Below, one piece after another: positions 1-7,738 of a DNA stretch of 44,152 nucleotides. The DNA is taken from NCBI GenBank assembly GCA_947502585.1, contig CANNAV010000018.1, positions 1-44,152 of the forward strand, given 5' to 3'. A program made the translations under genes and the position numbers. A model generated the notes under the pieces. The model was given only the letters and a program-made list of their open reading frames with translations, was not told the DNA's origin and did no database searches. This stretch comes from an uncultured Pseudovibrio sp. (GTDB lineage: Bacteria; Pseudomonadota; Alphaproteobacteria; Rhizobiales; Stappiaceae). Every line of letters starts with the position of its first letter. The first letter of the stretch is position 1.

Positions 1-210
1 TGACATTTCAACCCATAGATACGAGTGAACCGGTTCGTGTTCCTCAACCTTCCAATACTCAGCCTGGAGGACCATCTTGGCGTAACGGATTTTGCCTCAA
101 TCCCCTTTTCCCACGGGCTACGTCACCCTGTCAGCAAACAACAGGTCACCGCCGTTTCGGCTCTTGTTTTCCCCGCAGCGGGAAAACGTGGCATAGTACT
201 TTCCTCCTTT

Positions 211-576
211 CTATTTTGCATTCCAAACATATGCCTTCTCGGAGTATCCGAGACGAGGCGCACTCCATGTGATGTCCCAGGTCCACACCTGACAGGGGGC
301 ATTAGCCTCATAGCTGGTGGGCGCTTTACGTTGCACCGGCGCTCTGGCGCGGCCTCGGTGGTGCTGCTGCCCCTGTGAGCGAAGGATGCGGTAAAAGCTG
401 ACTCCAGACGCCTCCGCCAGAGCATACTTCTTTCGAGCAAGGTCACGTGCCTCACCACGCCACTTATGCAGTGTCGCCTCGCTGATACCCTCCTCTTTCG
501 ACAGTTGCCGAATGGCTATGGTATTCGGCGGCAGCATACGTTTAGGTACTGATGCCTTTCGCTCTTATGAATATCC
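211..576 (-). pseudogene. IS3-family transposase remnant (orfA-orfB fused by deletion)
   Basis: Read on the minus strand, the piece starts with the OrfA helix-turn-helix of IS3 elements (residues like RQLSKEEGISEATLHKW). It then jumps directly into OrfB, with the segment SGVSFYRILRSQGQQHHRG and the first catalytic-Asp block VWTWDITW, after which homology is lost. The usual OrfA N-terminus (GYS-x-ERKASVPKR) is still readable upstream of the ATG at 537 but is cut by a TAA at 565-567. A normal IS3 transposase is several times longer, so this is a dead relic. I cannot see terminal inverted repeats with confidence; the 1-210 stretch is unassigned sequence, possibly further decayed IS. Confidence 0.75.
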
Positions 577-696
577 CACTTAATCTTCCCGGTCCGCCCT
601 CCTGTTTAAATAGAGAAAACAGAGACGCGGACAGCTTCCCTGACACAGGAGGAATTCTGATTGCCGCCATAGAACCAATATCATGCAAGTTGACTG

Positions 697-1590
697 TTAA
701 TCTCTGCCCAAAGCCCAGCAGTGGGCAAATTCACGGAAGGATTTGAAGACGGGGCTCTGGTATTTTTCCATGTTATAAACCAGCGAAAACTGCCTGATCA
801 TTTTGTGCTTCAACGGAATGATCAATAAGTGGCCGTCCTGAACGGCAGCGCTGACAGAGCGACGCGAAAGGACTGTCAGGCCGAGTCCTGCTATGACAGA
901 ATTAACAATAGCAGTGGTGCTGTTGAGCTCGAATGCTTCTGTCCACTCTTCCAGATTCATTGCAACTTCTGTCAGAAAATACTCGCGTGTGCCGGATCCC
1001 GGCTCACGCAAAATCCAGTTTTTTCCTTCCAGCGCGGCCAGATTAAGAGGTTCATCCGCAGCAGGCCATTGAGATGGAGCGCAGATCACCACCATCTCAT
1101 CGGTCATCCAAGGTTCAACCATGAGGTGTTTATCGTTTATCTTGGCCTCAATGAACCCCAGATCCAACTCAAAATCGAGCAGCATCCTGCAGGTTTTCGT
1201 TGAGTTGGACAGGCTCATAGACTGGTGCAAATATCCTGTGTCCTTGCGAAAATCTCCGAGTAAAGTGGGCAGTAGGTGGTTCCCGATTGTGTAGCTGGAG
1301 CCAATACGCAAGTTACCATTGGTTGCATCATTCCCTTCAAAGAGCTGCGTGATCGTTTCATATCTGTCCAGCAGTTCATCTGCCAGAGGAAGTAAACGGC
1401 GGCCTTGTTCGTTTAAGATGAGTTGCTTGTTAGCACGATCAAACATCTTGCGCCCCAGCTGGCGTTCCAACTCTGCAAGAGCCATGGAAACCGCTGATTT
1501 GGTAAGAAACAGTTTTTCCGCTGCGGCGGTGATTGATCCTTCCTGCGTAATCGAAACGAATACTTTTATTTGGCGAAACGATACATTCAT
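697..1590 (-). CDS. LysR-family transcriptional regulator
   Basis: A 297-residue LysR-type DNA-binding regulator. The winged helix-turn-helix lies at about residues 3-60 (motif TAAAEKLFLTKSAVSMALAELE region). A periplasmic-binding-protein-like effector domain follows from about residue 90, with typical blocks NLRIGSSYTIGNHLLP and LREPGSGTREYF. The overall style is of the CysB/YeiE-like branch. I chose the internal ATG at 1590 because the family starts with a short MNVSFRQIKVF-type helix; upstream ATGs add non-homologous residues. It is divergent from the anion-channel gene at 1745, and a LysR-box-like dyad sits between them. It probably controls that channel; the effector is unknown. Confidence 0.9.
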   Translation of the reverse strand: MNVSFRQIKVFVSITQEGSITAAAEKLFLTKSAVSMALAELERQLGRKMFDRANKQLILNEQGRRLLPLADELLDRYETITQLFEGNDATNGNLRIGSSYTIGNHLLPTLLGDFRKDTGYLHQSMSLSNSTKTCRMLLDFELDLGFIEAKINDKHLMVEPWMTDEMVVICAPSQWPAADEPLNLAALEGKNWILREPGSGTREYFLTEVAMNLEEWTEAFELNSTTAIVNSVIAGLGLTVLSRRSVSAAVQDGHLLIIPLKHKMIRQFSLVYNMEKYQSPVFKSFREFAHCWALGRD

Positions 1591-1629
1591 TTTTCTGTAA
1601 GGCCTGTTTAAGGGACGGCATTGTATGGA

Positions 1630-1646
1630 GTTCAATAATACTGAAC
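1630..1646. promoter_or_regulatory. Putative LysR box between regulator and channel
   Basis: GTTCAATAATACTGAAC is a perfect inverted repeat (5-base arms, 7-base AT-rich spacer) containing the T-N11-A core expected of LysR operators. It lies 40 bases upstream of the lysR start and about 100 bases upstream of the channel start, the usual place for a regulator controlling a divergent target and itself. Confidence 0.5.
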
Positions 1647-1744
1647 TACCTATTCAATATATTCATATTTTCAGGACATATCAAATCAGCTAGAAATATG
1701 AGTTGTATACTTCGTCTTCTCATCCTCAGGTTACTGGATTCCCG

Positions 1745-2710
1745 ATGAATACTCTTCGAAACAAACTGGCTTACGTCCCGGTTCCTCTCGGTGGTCTTGC
1801 ATTAGGGATAGCAAGCCTCGGCTGGTCGTTGGAAAATACTGGCGACTTCGGTGGGGCATTGCAACTTACGGGCGCATTGATTTCCAGCGTATTGCTTGTA
1901 CTTCTGCTCGGGAAAATCATTTTTGTGCACACCGCAATTTTTGAAGATCTGAAGCACCCTGTGGCCGGTAGCGTGCTCCCGACAACCGCAATGGCGCTGA
2001 TGATCGTTTCCTACGCCCTGGCACAGTATAACTTCGCCATCGGGCATATGCTCTGGTTGCTGGGCATTGCCCTGCATCTCACTTTCTTATGTGTGTTCAC
2101 TTTTCACCGTACAAACGGTTTCAGACTGCAACAGATGGTCCCGAGCTGGTTTGTGCCGCCCGTTGGAATCATTGTTGCAGCAGTCGCTTTTCCCGGCGGT
2201 GTGTTTGAAGGTTTTGCCAGGGCTTTACTGTGGTTTGGTCTGGTCGCTTATGCCTTGATGTTGCCAATAATGCTGTATCGTTTGATTTTTCATGCTGAAG
2301 TGCCGGATGCAGCCAAACCAACCATCGCGATCCTTGCAGCACCTGCCAGTCTTTCGCTTGCTGGATATCTCACACTAACGAGCAACCCATCCCCCCTCCT
2401 GGTCGCTGTGCTTGGCGGAATTGCTGTGGCGATGACGGCATTGATTTACATCTCACTCCTGCGCTTGTTTCGTTTGCCGTTCTCTCCAGGGTTTTCTGCC
2501 TTCACATTTCCGCTTGTAATCGGAGCAACAGCGCTTTTTAAAACGGTAACATGGATGGAACGTCTGGACGCGAATGCCAGTCTTGTGGCCCAGATCAGGG
2601 TATTGGCGCACTTTGAGCTTTATGTTGCGACAGCCGTCGTTCTCTATGTGAGCTTCAGATACCTGACATTCTTTGGGTCGGCTCTGCTACCAGCCCGAGC
2701 AACAGGATAG
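1745..2710 (+). CDS. TDT/SLAC1-type anion channel or exporter (TehA/Ssu1 superfamily)
   Basis: A 321-residue integral membrane protein with about ten hydrophobic segments. It starts with the family's PLGGLALGIASLGW region and has an FKTVTWMERL segment in the last quarter. Family members move small anions such as tellurite, malate, sulfite or chloride across the inner membrane; the substrate cannot be read here. The ATG at 1745 is preferred to one at 1703 because homology begins at the short hydrophilic MNTLRNKL leader; no strong ribosome binding site is visible for either. It is divergent from the LysR gene and converges on the RpiR gene with 8 bases between them. Confidence 0.82.
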   Translation: MNTLRNKLAYVPVPLGGLALGIASLGWSLENTGDFGGALQLTGALISSVLLVLLLGKIIFVHTAIFEDLKHPVAGSVLPTTAMALMIVSYALAQYNFAIGHMLWLLGIALHLTFLCVFTFHRTNGFRLQQMVPSWFVPPVGIIVAAVAFPGGVFEGFARALLWFGLVAYALMLPIMLYRLIFHAEVPDAAKPTIAILAAPASLSLAGYLTLTSNPSPLLVAVLGGIAVAMTALIYISLLRLFRLPFSPGFSAFTFPLVIGATALFKTVTWMERLDANASLVAQIRVLAHFELYVATAVVLYVSFRYLTFFGSALLPARATG

Positions 2711-2718
2711 CAGACCAG

Positions 2719-3594
2719 CTAACCGGATTTGCTGAACATCTTGGTCTTGTCGAACAGGTTCTCCAGCGTGTTCATTCGCTCTCTGGTCACTTTCCATGTA
2801 GAGGTGGTCATGGCCTCAATCATGGCCTCCAGAATAAACATGATGACAACGCTACTGTCCCAGGCCGATGGCGCTTCAATGCGTGCATTGAAAACATACT
2901 CCGCATGAACGGCCGCTGGTGAAGTCCACTGATCAGTAAAGACGATCACAACTGCCCCCCGTTCACGTGCCAGATCGACGAGCCGCAGAATATCATGTTC
3001 ATATCGGCGGATATCAAACACGGCCACCACATCACCCGGTTTCATGTTCAGGAGATAATGCGGCCACGTATTGGAGTTGGATGCGATAGCAATTACATCA
3101 TCACGGATCACCTGCAGATGGGTGAAGAAGTAATCCGATAAAGCGCGTGTAATTCTGCCTCCTACAATGTGGACAGCCCGTTCACGATCCGTCAGTAAAC
3201 CCACTGCCTGATCGAATTCCAGCGTATCAAGTTGCTGTAAGGTTTGTTTCAGATTGTCGATGACCGCATCAGCAAACCTGTTCAGAATATGTGCATCAGG
3301 GGCATTTCGGGTCCAGCGCTCCTGTTTGGATATTGGGTTGGAAATTGTTTCTTCCACTTCCAGTTTCAAGGACGATTGCAACTCTGTAAACCCAGCAAAA
3401 CCAATCTTTTGGGCCATTCTTACGACTGTTGGACCAGATACATTTGCAGACTTTGCCAACTCTGAAACGCTGCCTAATCCGCCGACCGGATAATTGGCAA
3501 GCAAAGAGACAGCCAACTGGCGCTCCGCACGAGTTAACCCATTAAATTGCCAGCGTAATCTTTCCGCAACGGTCTGTTCATTTGGGTCTCGCAC
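2719..3594 (-). CDS. MurR/RpiR-family transcriptional regulator
   Basis: A 291-residue regulator with an N-terminal RpiR helix-turn-helix (about residues 5-80; VSELAKSANVSGPTVVRMAQ) and a C-terminal SIS domain (about 125-260; AVHIVGGRITRAL, GDVVAVFDIRRYEHD). SIS domains in this family normally bind phosphosugars, but RpiR proteins beside amine or amino-acid operons are also common. The start is GTG at 3594. It is divergent from the TRAP/glutamylation operon, with two near-identical dyads in between, so it most likely represses that operon until its inducer is present. Confidence 0.9.
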   Translation of the reverse strand: MRDPNEQTVAERLRWQFNGLTRAERQLAVSLLANYPVGGLGSVSELAKSANVSGPTVVRMAQKIGFAGFTELQSSLKLEVEETISNPISKQERWTRNAPDAHILNRFADAVIDNLKQTLQQLDTLEFDQAVGLLTDRERAVHIVGGRITRALSDYFFTHLQVIRDDVIAIASNSNTWPHYLLNMKPGDVVAVFDIRRYEHDILRLVDLARERGAVVIVFTDQWTSPAAVHAEYVFNARIEAPSAWDSSVVIMFILEAMIEAMTTSTWKVTRERMNTLENLFDKTKMFSKSG

Positions 3595-3643
3595 GTCTCT
3601 TGCCTGCCTTATATATGTATATCTGCCTGGATTTTAGGCTTTG

Positions 3644-3690
3644 TGAAACGTTTGTTTCAGATTAGTCTCCTTGGAAACGTTTCTTTCAAA
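3644..3690. promoter_or_regulatory. Tandem RpiR operator candidate
   Basis: There are two copies of a GAAACGTTTNTTTC motif at 3645-3658 and 3674-3687, 29 bases apart (close to three helical turns). The first is embedded in the palindrome TGAAAC-GTTT-GTTTCA (3644-3659). The second contains the perfect palindrome GAAACGTTTC (3674-3683). Dyads with TGAAA/TTTCA arms are typical RpiR targets. The pair lies 50-95 bases upstream of the rpiR start and upstream of the catabolic operon. Confidence 0.6.
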
Positions 3691-3756
3691 GACTCTTTTA
3701 CGAATAAAAAGACTGAAAGTACAAGGAAAACAAGATGCAATTCGGGGGGGCTGCTC

Positions 3757-4587
3757 TTGCCTGTAGTCAAAACTGGCCAGATAGAAGCTGCTGGCAACGG
3801 CACTGTTGAAACGATCAATACAGGAGGTCCGGCTCCAGTTGTGTTGGTCTGTGAACATGCATCCAAGTTTATTCCTGCATACCTGAATGGCCTCGGTCTG
3901 AGTGAAGAAGCTGCAAGTAGTCATGCAGCCTGGGACCCGGGAGCGTTGGCAGTCGCCACGCTTCTCTCCACCAAACTGAACGCGCCATTAATCGCTCAAC
4001 GAATTTCGCGCCTCGTTTATGATTGTAACCGCCCACCGGAAGCGCCCAGTGCCATGCCGGAAAAAAGCGAGATCTATGAGGTGCCGGGCAATGTTTCGTT
4101 GAGTGATGAACAGCGACAGGACCGGGTCAACAAATTTTATCGTCCCTTTCAGTCTGAGGTGATGCAGACGATCAACGCCAAATATGCGTCAGGTCAGCGC
4201 CCGGTGATGATCACAATCCACTCGTTTACACCGGTTTATAATGGCAAAATTCGCCCGGTTGAGGTGGGTGTTCTGCACGACAGCGACACCAGGTTTGCAG
4301 ATGCATTGCTGGATGCACTGTGCCCGTCGGACCTCTGCGACATCCAGAGAAACCAACCATATGGGCCGGAAGACGGGGTTACACATACCCTCATTAATCA
4401 GGCACAATCTCGCGGACTGCTGAACGTTATGATTGAAATTCGCAACGACTTGATTGCTGAGCGAGCGGACCAGATGAAAATTGCAGACTTGTTAGGAGAG
4501 GCAATTCTGCAAGTCCTGCCACAGTTTAGCGCTGAAACATCTGTGAGCGGGCAGGGAGCAATAGCAAAAGCAAGGGCTGCAGATTAA
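3757..4587 (+). CDS. N-formylglutamate amidohydrolase-family hydrolase
   Basis: About 276 residues of the N-formylglutamate amidohydrolase family (zinc-dependent amide hydrolases acting on N-acyl glutamates or related amides). Recognisable blocks are VCEHAS, AAWDPGA, RLVYDCNRP, TIHSFTPVYNG, VEVGVLHDSD and IEIRNDLI. The start is unclear. In-frame candidates are TTG 3757 (used here), GTG 3643 (inside the operator, unlikely) and GTG 3841 (AGGAGGT 12 bases upstream). The best AAGGA-ATG pair (ATG 3735) is out of frame by one base across a run of seven Gs. It is first in the operon and its end overlaps dctQ. In context it may release glutamate from a gamma-glutamyl or N-acyl intermediate. Confidence 0.8.
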   Translation: MPVVKTGQIEAAGNGTVETINTGGPAPVVLVCEHASKFIPAYLNGLGLSEEAASSHAAWDPGALAVATLLSTKLNAPLIAQRISRLVYDCNRPPEAPSAMPEKSEIYEVPGNVSLSDEQRQDRVNKFYRPFQSEVMQTINAKYASGQRPVMITIHSFTPVYNGKIRPVEVGVLHDSDTRFADALLDALCPSDLCDIQRNQPYGPEDGVTHTLINQAQSRGLLNVMIEIRNDLIAERADQMKIADLLGEAILQVLPQFSAETSVSGQGAIAKARAAD

Positions 4588-5096
4588 TGCCAAGGGGAAT
4601 AGTTGTTTTCGTCAGGTACGTGGACTGGATCAATAAGTATGTTGGTCGCTTTGCCATGTACCTCATTTTCGTGATGCTGGGGGTGCTGTTGTACTCCTCA
4701 TTTGCGAAAACTTTTTTCGCACCGCCACTCTGGACGCTGGAAATGGCTCAGTTCACCATGGTAGCCTACTACCTCCTGGGTGGTGCCTATTCCATGCAGA
4801 CACAGTCTCACGTGCGCATGGACTTATTTTACGGCAGATGGTCTCCACGGCGTAAAGCCATAATGGATGTGATGACCATCCTGCTTCTCATTTTCTACCT
4901 CATTTTCCTCCTTTACGGCGGTCTTTCCTCACTGGAATACGCTGTCAAATACGGAGAGGAAAGCTACTCGGCCTGGGCGCCACCTATGGCGCCGATCAAA
5001 GCTATTATGTGTTTTGGAATATTCCTGATGCTGGTTCAGGCAATCGCGACGTTCTTTAAGGACCTGGCCGCGGCCCTTGGGAGGCCTGCGCCATGA
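4587..5096 (+). CDS. dctQ: TRAP transporter small permease (DctQ type)
   Basis: A 169-residue membrane protein with four hydrophobic helices, the size and layout of DctQ subunits. The family signature is seen in WTLEMAQFTMVAYYLLGGAY followed by the polar HVRMDLFYGR segment. DctQ pairs with DctM to form the sodium-driven permease that accepts substrate from the periplasmic receptor. The ATG overlaps the last base of the hydrolase stop, and the end overlaps dctM by 4 bases, so the three genes are translationally coupled. Confidence 0.92.
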   Translation: MPRGIVVFVRYVDWINKYVGRFAMYLIFVMLGVLLYSSFAKTFFAPPLWTLEMAQFTMVAYYLLGGAYSMQTQSHVRMDLFYGRWSPRRKAIMDVMTILLLIFYLIFLLYGGLSSLEYAVKYGEESYSAWAPPMAPIKAIMCFGIFLMLVQAIATFFKDLAAALGRPAP

Positions 5097-6418
5097 GTTA
5101 TGAACTGATCGCCATTTTGATGTTCTCCAGTATGATGGCAATGCTCCTGACCGGGCAACGAGTTTTTGCTGCTATTGGTTCCGTTGCTGTGATCGCCGCC
5201 CTTCTGTTGTGGGGGGATGGTGGTTCCGAAATTGCCTTCTCCGCCAGCATGAAGCTGATGAAGTGGTACCCGCTCCTTACGCTGCCACTGTTCATTTTCA
5301 TGGGCTATATGCTCTCTGAATCAGGTATTGCCGAAGATCTTTATAAGATGTTCCATGTCTGGACGGGTGGCCTTCATGGTGGATTGGCCATCGGCACAGT
5401 CGGCCTCATGGTGATGATTTCAGCCATGAATGGTCTGTCTGTGGCAGGTATGGCCATAGGTGCTACCATTGCTTTGCCTGAGCTGCTTCGTCGTGGTTAT
5501 GATAAAGTCATGGTGACCGGCGTTATTCAGGCCGGTTCCTCCCTTGGCATTCTGGTTCCGCCAAGTGTCGTTCTGGTTCTTTACGGCATGATCGCCCGTC
5601 AACCGGTCGGTAAACTCTGGCTCGCCGGAGCACTTCCGGGGCTGTTGCTGGCAGGATTGTTCATTCTTTACATCGTGGTTCGCTGCCGCCTTCAGCCAGA
5701 ACTGGGTCCAACTCTTTCTGAAGACGAGCGCAAACAGATCACATGGTCCGAAAAGATCCACTGTCTGCAATCCGGTGTGATCCCTTTGTTGATCTTCTTT
5801 GCGATGACCGGCCTGTTCCTGATGGGCGTAACAAGCCTCGTGGAAAGTTCCGCAGTTGGTGCAACGGCTGCGACACTGGCAGCTGCGTTCAAGCGACGCC
5901 TCACCTTCCGCCTGCTGCACATCACAACCGAAAAAACACTGCAGATCAGCTGCATGTTTATGTGGATCATCCTTGCAGCGCTTGCCTTTGGCGCTGTGTT
6001 TGACGGCTTGGGAGCTGTGCGTGCGATTGAAGGCTTCTTTGTAGGTGATCTTGGTCTTGGTCCATGGGAAATCCTACTGCTGATGCAGCTTTCCTATATC
6101 ATCATGGGCATGTTCCTGGATGACACCGCAATGCTGGTGATTGTGGCTCCGCTCTATGTACCATTGGTCAAAGTGCTTGGGTTTGATCTGGTCTGGTACG
6201 GCGTGCTGTACACCATCACCTGTCAGATCGCCTACATGACCCCGCCATTTGGTTACAACCTGTTCCTTATGCGCGCTATGGCGCCGCCGGAAATCTCGCT
6301 GAAAGACATCTACAAATCTATCATTCCATTCGTGGCAATCATGGTATTTGGGTTGGCTCTGGTCACGGTCTTCCCGCAAATTGCGCTTTGGCTTCCCAAC
6401 CTTTACTACGCGAGGTGA
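5093..6418 (+). CDS. dctM: TRAP transporter large permease (DctM type)
   Basis: A 441-residue protein of about twelve membrane helices with typical DctM segments: LTLPLFIFMGYMLSESGIA, GLSVAGMAIGATIALPELLRR, GSSLGILVPPSVVLVLYG and GMFLDDTAMLVIVAPL. It is the sodium-coupled translocation subunit. It starts with ATG overlapping the dctQ stop. A 135-base gap to dctP lacks an obvious terminator. Confidence 0.94.
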   Translation: MSYELIAILMFSSMMAMLLTGQRVFAAIGSVAVIAALLLWGDGGSEIAFSASMKLMKWYPLLTLPLFIFMGYMLSESGIAEDLYKMFHVWTGGLHGGLAIGTVGLMVMISAMNGLSVAGMAIGATIALPELLRRGYDKVMVTGVIQAGSSLGILVPPSVVLVLYGMIARQPVGKLWLAGALPGLLLAGLFILYIVVRCRLQPELGPTLSEDERKQITWSEKIHCLQSGVIPLLIFFAMTGLFLMGVTSLVESSAVGATAATLAAAFKRRLTFRLLHITTEKTLQISCMFMWIILAALAFGAVFDGLGAVRAIEGFFVGDLGLGPWEILLLMQLSYIIMGMFLDDTAMLVIVAPLYVPLVKVLGFDLVWYGVLYTITCQIAYMTPPFGYNLFLMRAMAPPEISLKDIYKSIIPFVAIMVFGLALVTVFPQIALWLPNLYYAR

Positions 6419-6553
6419 TTTGGCAGGGCATCATCAACGTACCTATTGAAATAATTTTTAAATTCCGGATGGAGACAGATAAAAATCCGACCCTCGCAAT
6501 AAAATCCACCGGGTCTGAGGGAACCAGAAATACATATTACAAGGAAATTGAGT

Positions 6554-7609
6554 ATGACGAATAGACGTGATTTTCTTAAGAAAGCCGGTTTGACAACCGT
6601 CACCGTTGCTGGTGCAACTACCCTGGCAGCTCCGGCTGTTCATGCTGCAGGTCGTCCAATTAAATGGCGCCTGCAGACATATGCCGGTGCAGCGCTTGCT
6701 CAACATGTGATCAAGCCATCCATTGACGCCTTCAACAAGGCGGCAAATGGTGAGATGGAAATCGAGTTGTATTACGCAGACCAGCTGGTTCCGACAGGTG
6801 AACTTTTCCGTGCCATGCAGCGCGGCACCATTGATGCTGTGCAGTCTGATGATGACTCCATTGCAGCACCAGTAGATGTCTCTGTTTTCGGTGGCTATTT
6901 CCCATTCGCGTCCCGTTACAGCCTTGATGTTCCGGCGCTGTTTAACCATTGGGGTCTGAAAGAGATCTGGGAAGAAGCTTATGGAGAAGTAAATGGTGTA
7001 AAGTGGCTTTCTGCCGGTGCATGGGATCCTTGTCATTTTGCGACAAAAGACCCGATCCGCAGCCTTGCAGACCTGAAGGGCAAGCGTGTCTTTACCTTCC
7101 CAACTGCTGGTAAGTTCCTGACACGTTTCGGCGTTGTTCCGGTCACCCTGCCATGGGAAGACATTGAAGTTGCAATGCAAACCGGTGAACTGGACGGTAT
7201 TGCATGGTCCGGTATCACTGAGGATTACACTGTAGGCTGGGCTGATGTGACCAACTACTTCCTCACCAACAACATCTCCGGTGCGTGGGCTGGCTCATAC
7301 TTTGCCAACGAAGAGCGCTGGAATGAATTGCCAGATCACTTGAAAACACTCTTCAACCTGTGCATGGATAGTTCTCACTACTACCGCCAGCACTGGTACT
7401 GGGCAGGTGAAGCCAGGCTGCGCACACAAGGAGAGAAGCTGGAGCTGACCTCCATTCCGGATGAAGAGTGGGCAACTGTTGAGACAGAAGCACAAAAGTT
7501 CTGGGACGAGATTGCAGCCAGGTCTGAGCGTAACGCACGTGTCGTTAAAATCCTGAAGGAATACAACGCAGCAATGGTAAAAGCGGGTCGTCCTTACCGC
7601 TACAGCTAA
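6554..7609 (+). CDS. dctP: TRAP transporter substrate-binding protein (DctP/TakP type)
   Basis: A 351-residue periplasmic receptor. The N-terminus holds a twin-arginine signal (NRRDFLKKAG, then a hydrophobic stretch ending near APAVHAA), so it is probably exported folded by Tat. The domain has the usual DctP blocks ELFRAMQRGTIDAVQ, SLADLKGKRVF and VAMQTGELDGI. The ATG at 6554 is preferred over an in-frame TTG at 6548 because AAGGA at 6541-6545 is spaced correctly for the ATG. It binds an unknown small organic ion; linked genes point to an amine or amino-alcohol conjugate. A very strong hairpin follows its stop. Confidence 0.93.
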   Translation: MTNRRDFLKKAGLTTVTVAGATTLAAPAVHAAGRPIKWRLQTYAGAALAQHVIKPSIDAFNKAANGEMEIELYYADQLVPTGELFRAMQRGTIDAVQSDDDSIAAPVDVSVFGGYFPFASRYSLDVPALFNHWGLKEIWEEAYGEVNGVKWLSAGAWDPCHFATKDPIRSLADLKGKRVFTFPTAGKFLTRFGVVPVTLPWEDIEVAMQTGELDGIAWSGITEDYTVGWADVTNYFLTNNISGAWAGSYFANEERWNELPDHLKTLFNLCMDSSHYYRQHWYWAGEARLRTQGEKLELTSIPDEEWATVETEAQKFWDEIAARSERNARVVKILKEYNAAMVKAGRPYRYS

Positions 7610-7626
7610 GCTGTTTTCCAGGGCTG

Positions 7627-7649
7627 GTCAGCCCGGTAACCGGGCTGAC
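7627..7649 (+). promoter_or_regulatory. Strong intercistronic hairpin after dctP
   Basis: GTCAGCCCGG-TAA-CCGGGCTGAC is a perfect 10-base-pair stem with a 3-base loop, 17 bases after the dctP stop. No T-run follows, so it is better explained as an mRNA stabiliser/attenuator that raises the level of the binding-protein message relative to downstream enzymes than as a full terminator. Confidence 0.6.
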
Positions 7650-7738
7650 TGCACCACGCAGTAACGAAGCAGTGTTGGTGATGCCATGCGGGAGAGGCAC
7701 GGGCATCGGCCGCTGTAACAGGGTCTCGGGGAACAGGT

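Noticed and set aside
123..194. Short minus-strand ORF with a GGAGGAAAG-like site before ATG 194
   Set aside because: It is 23 codons, has no similarity I recognise, and lies in decayed IS sequence; the purine-rich stretch is likely accidental.
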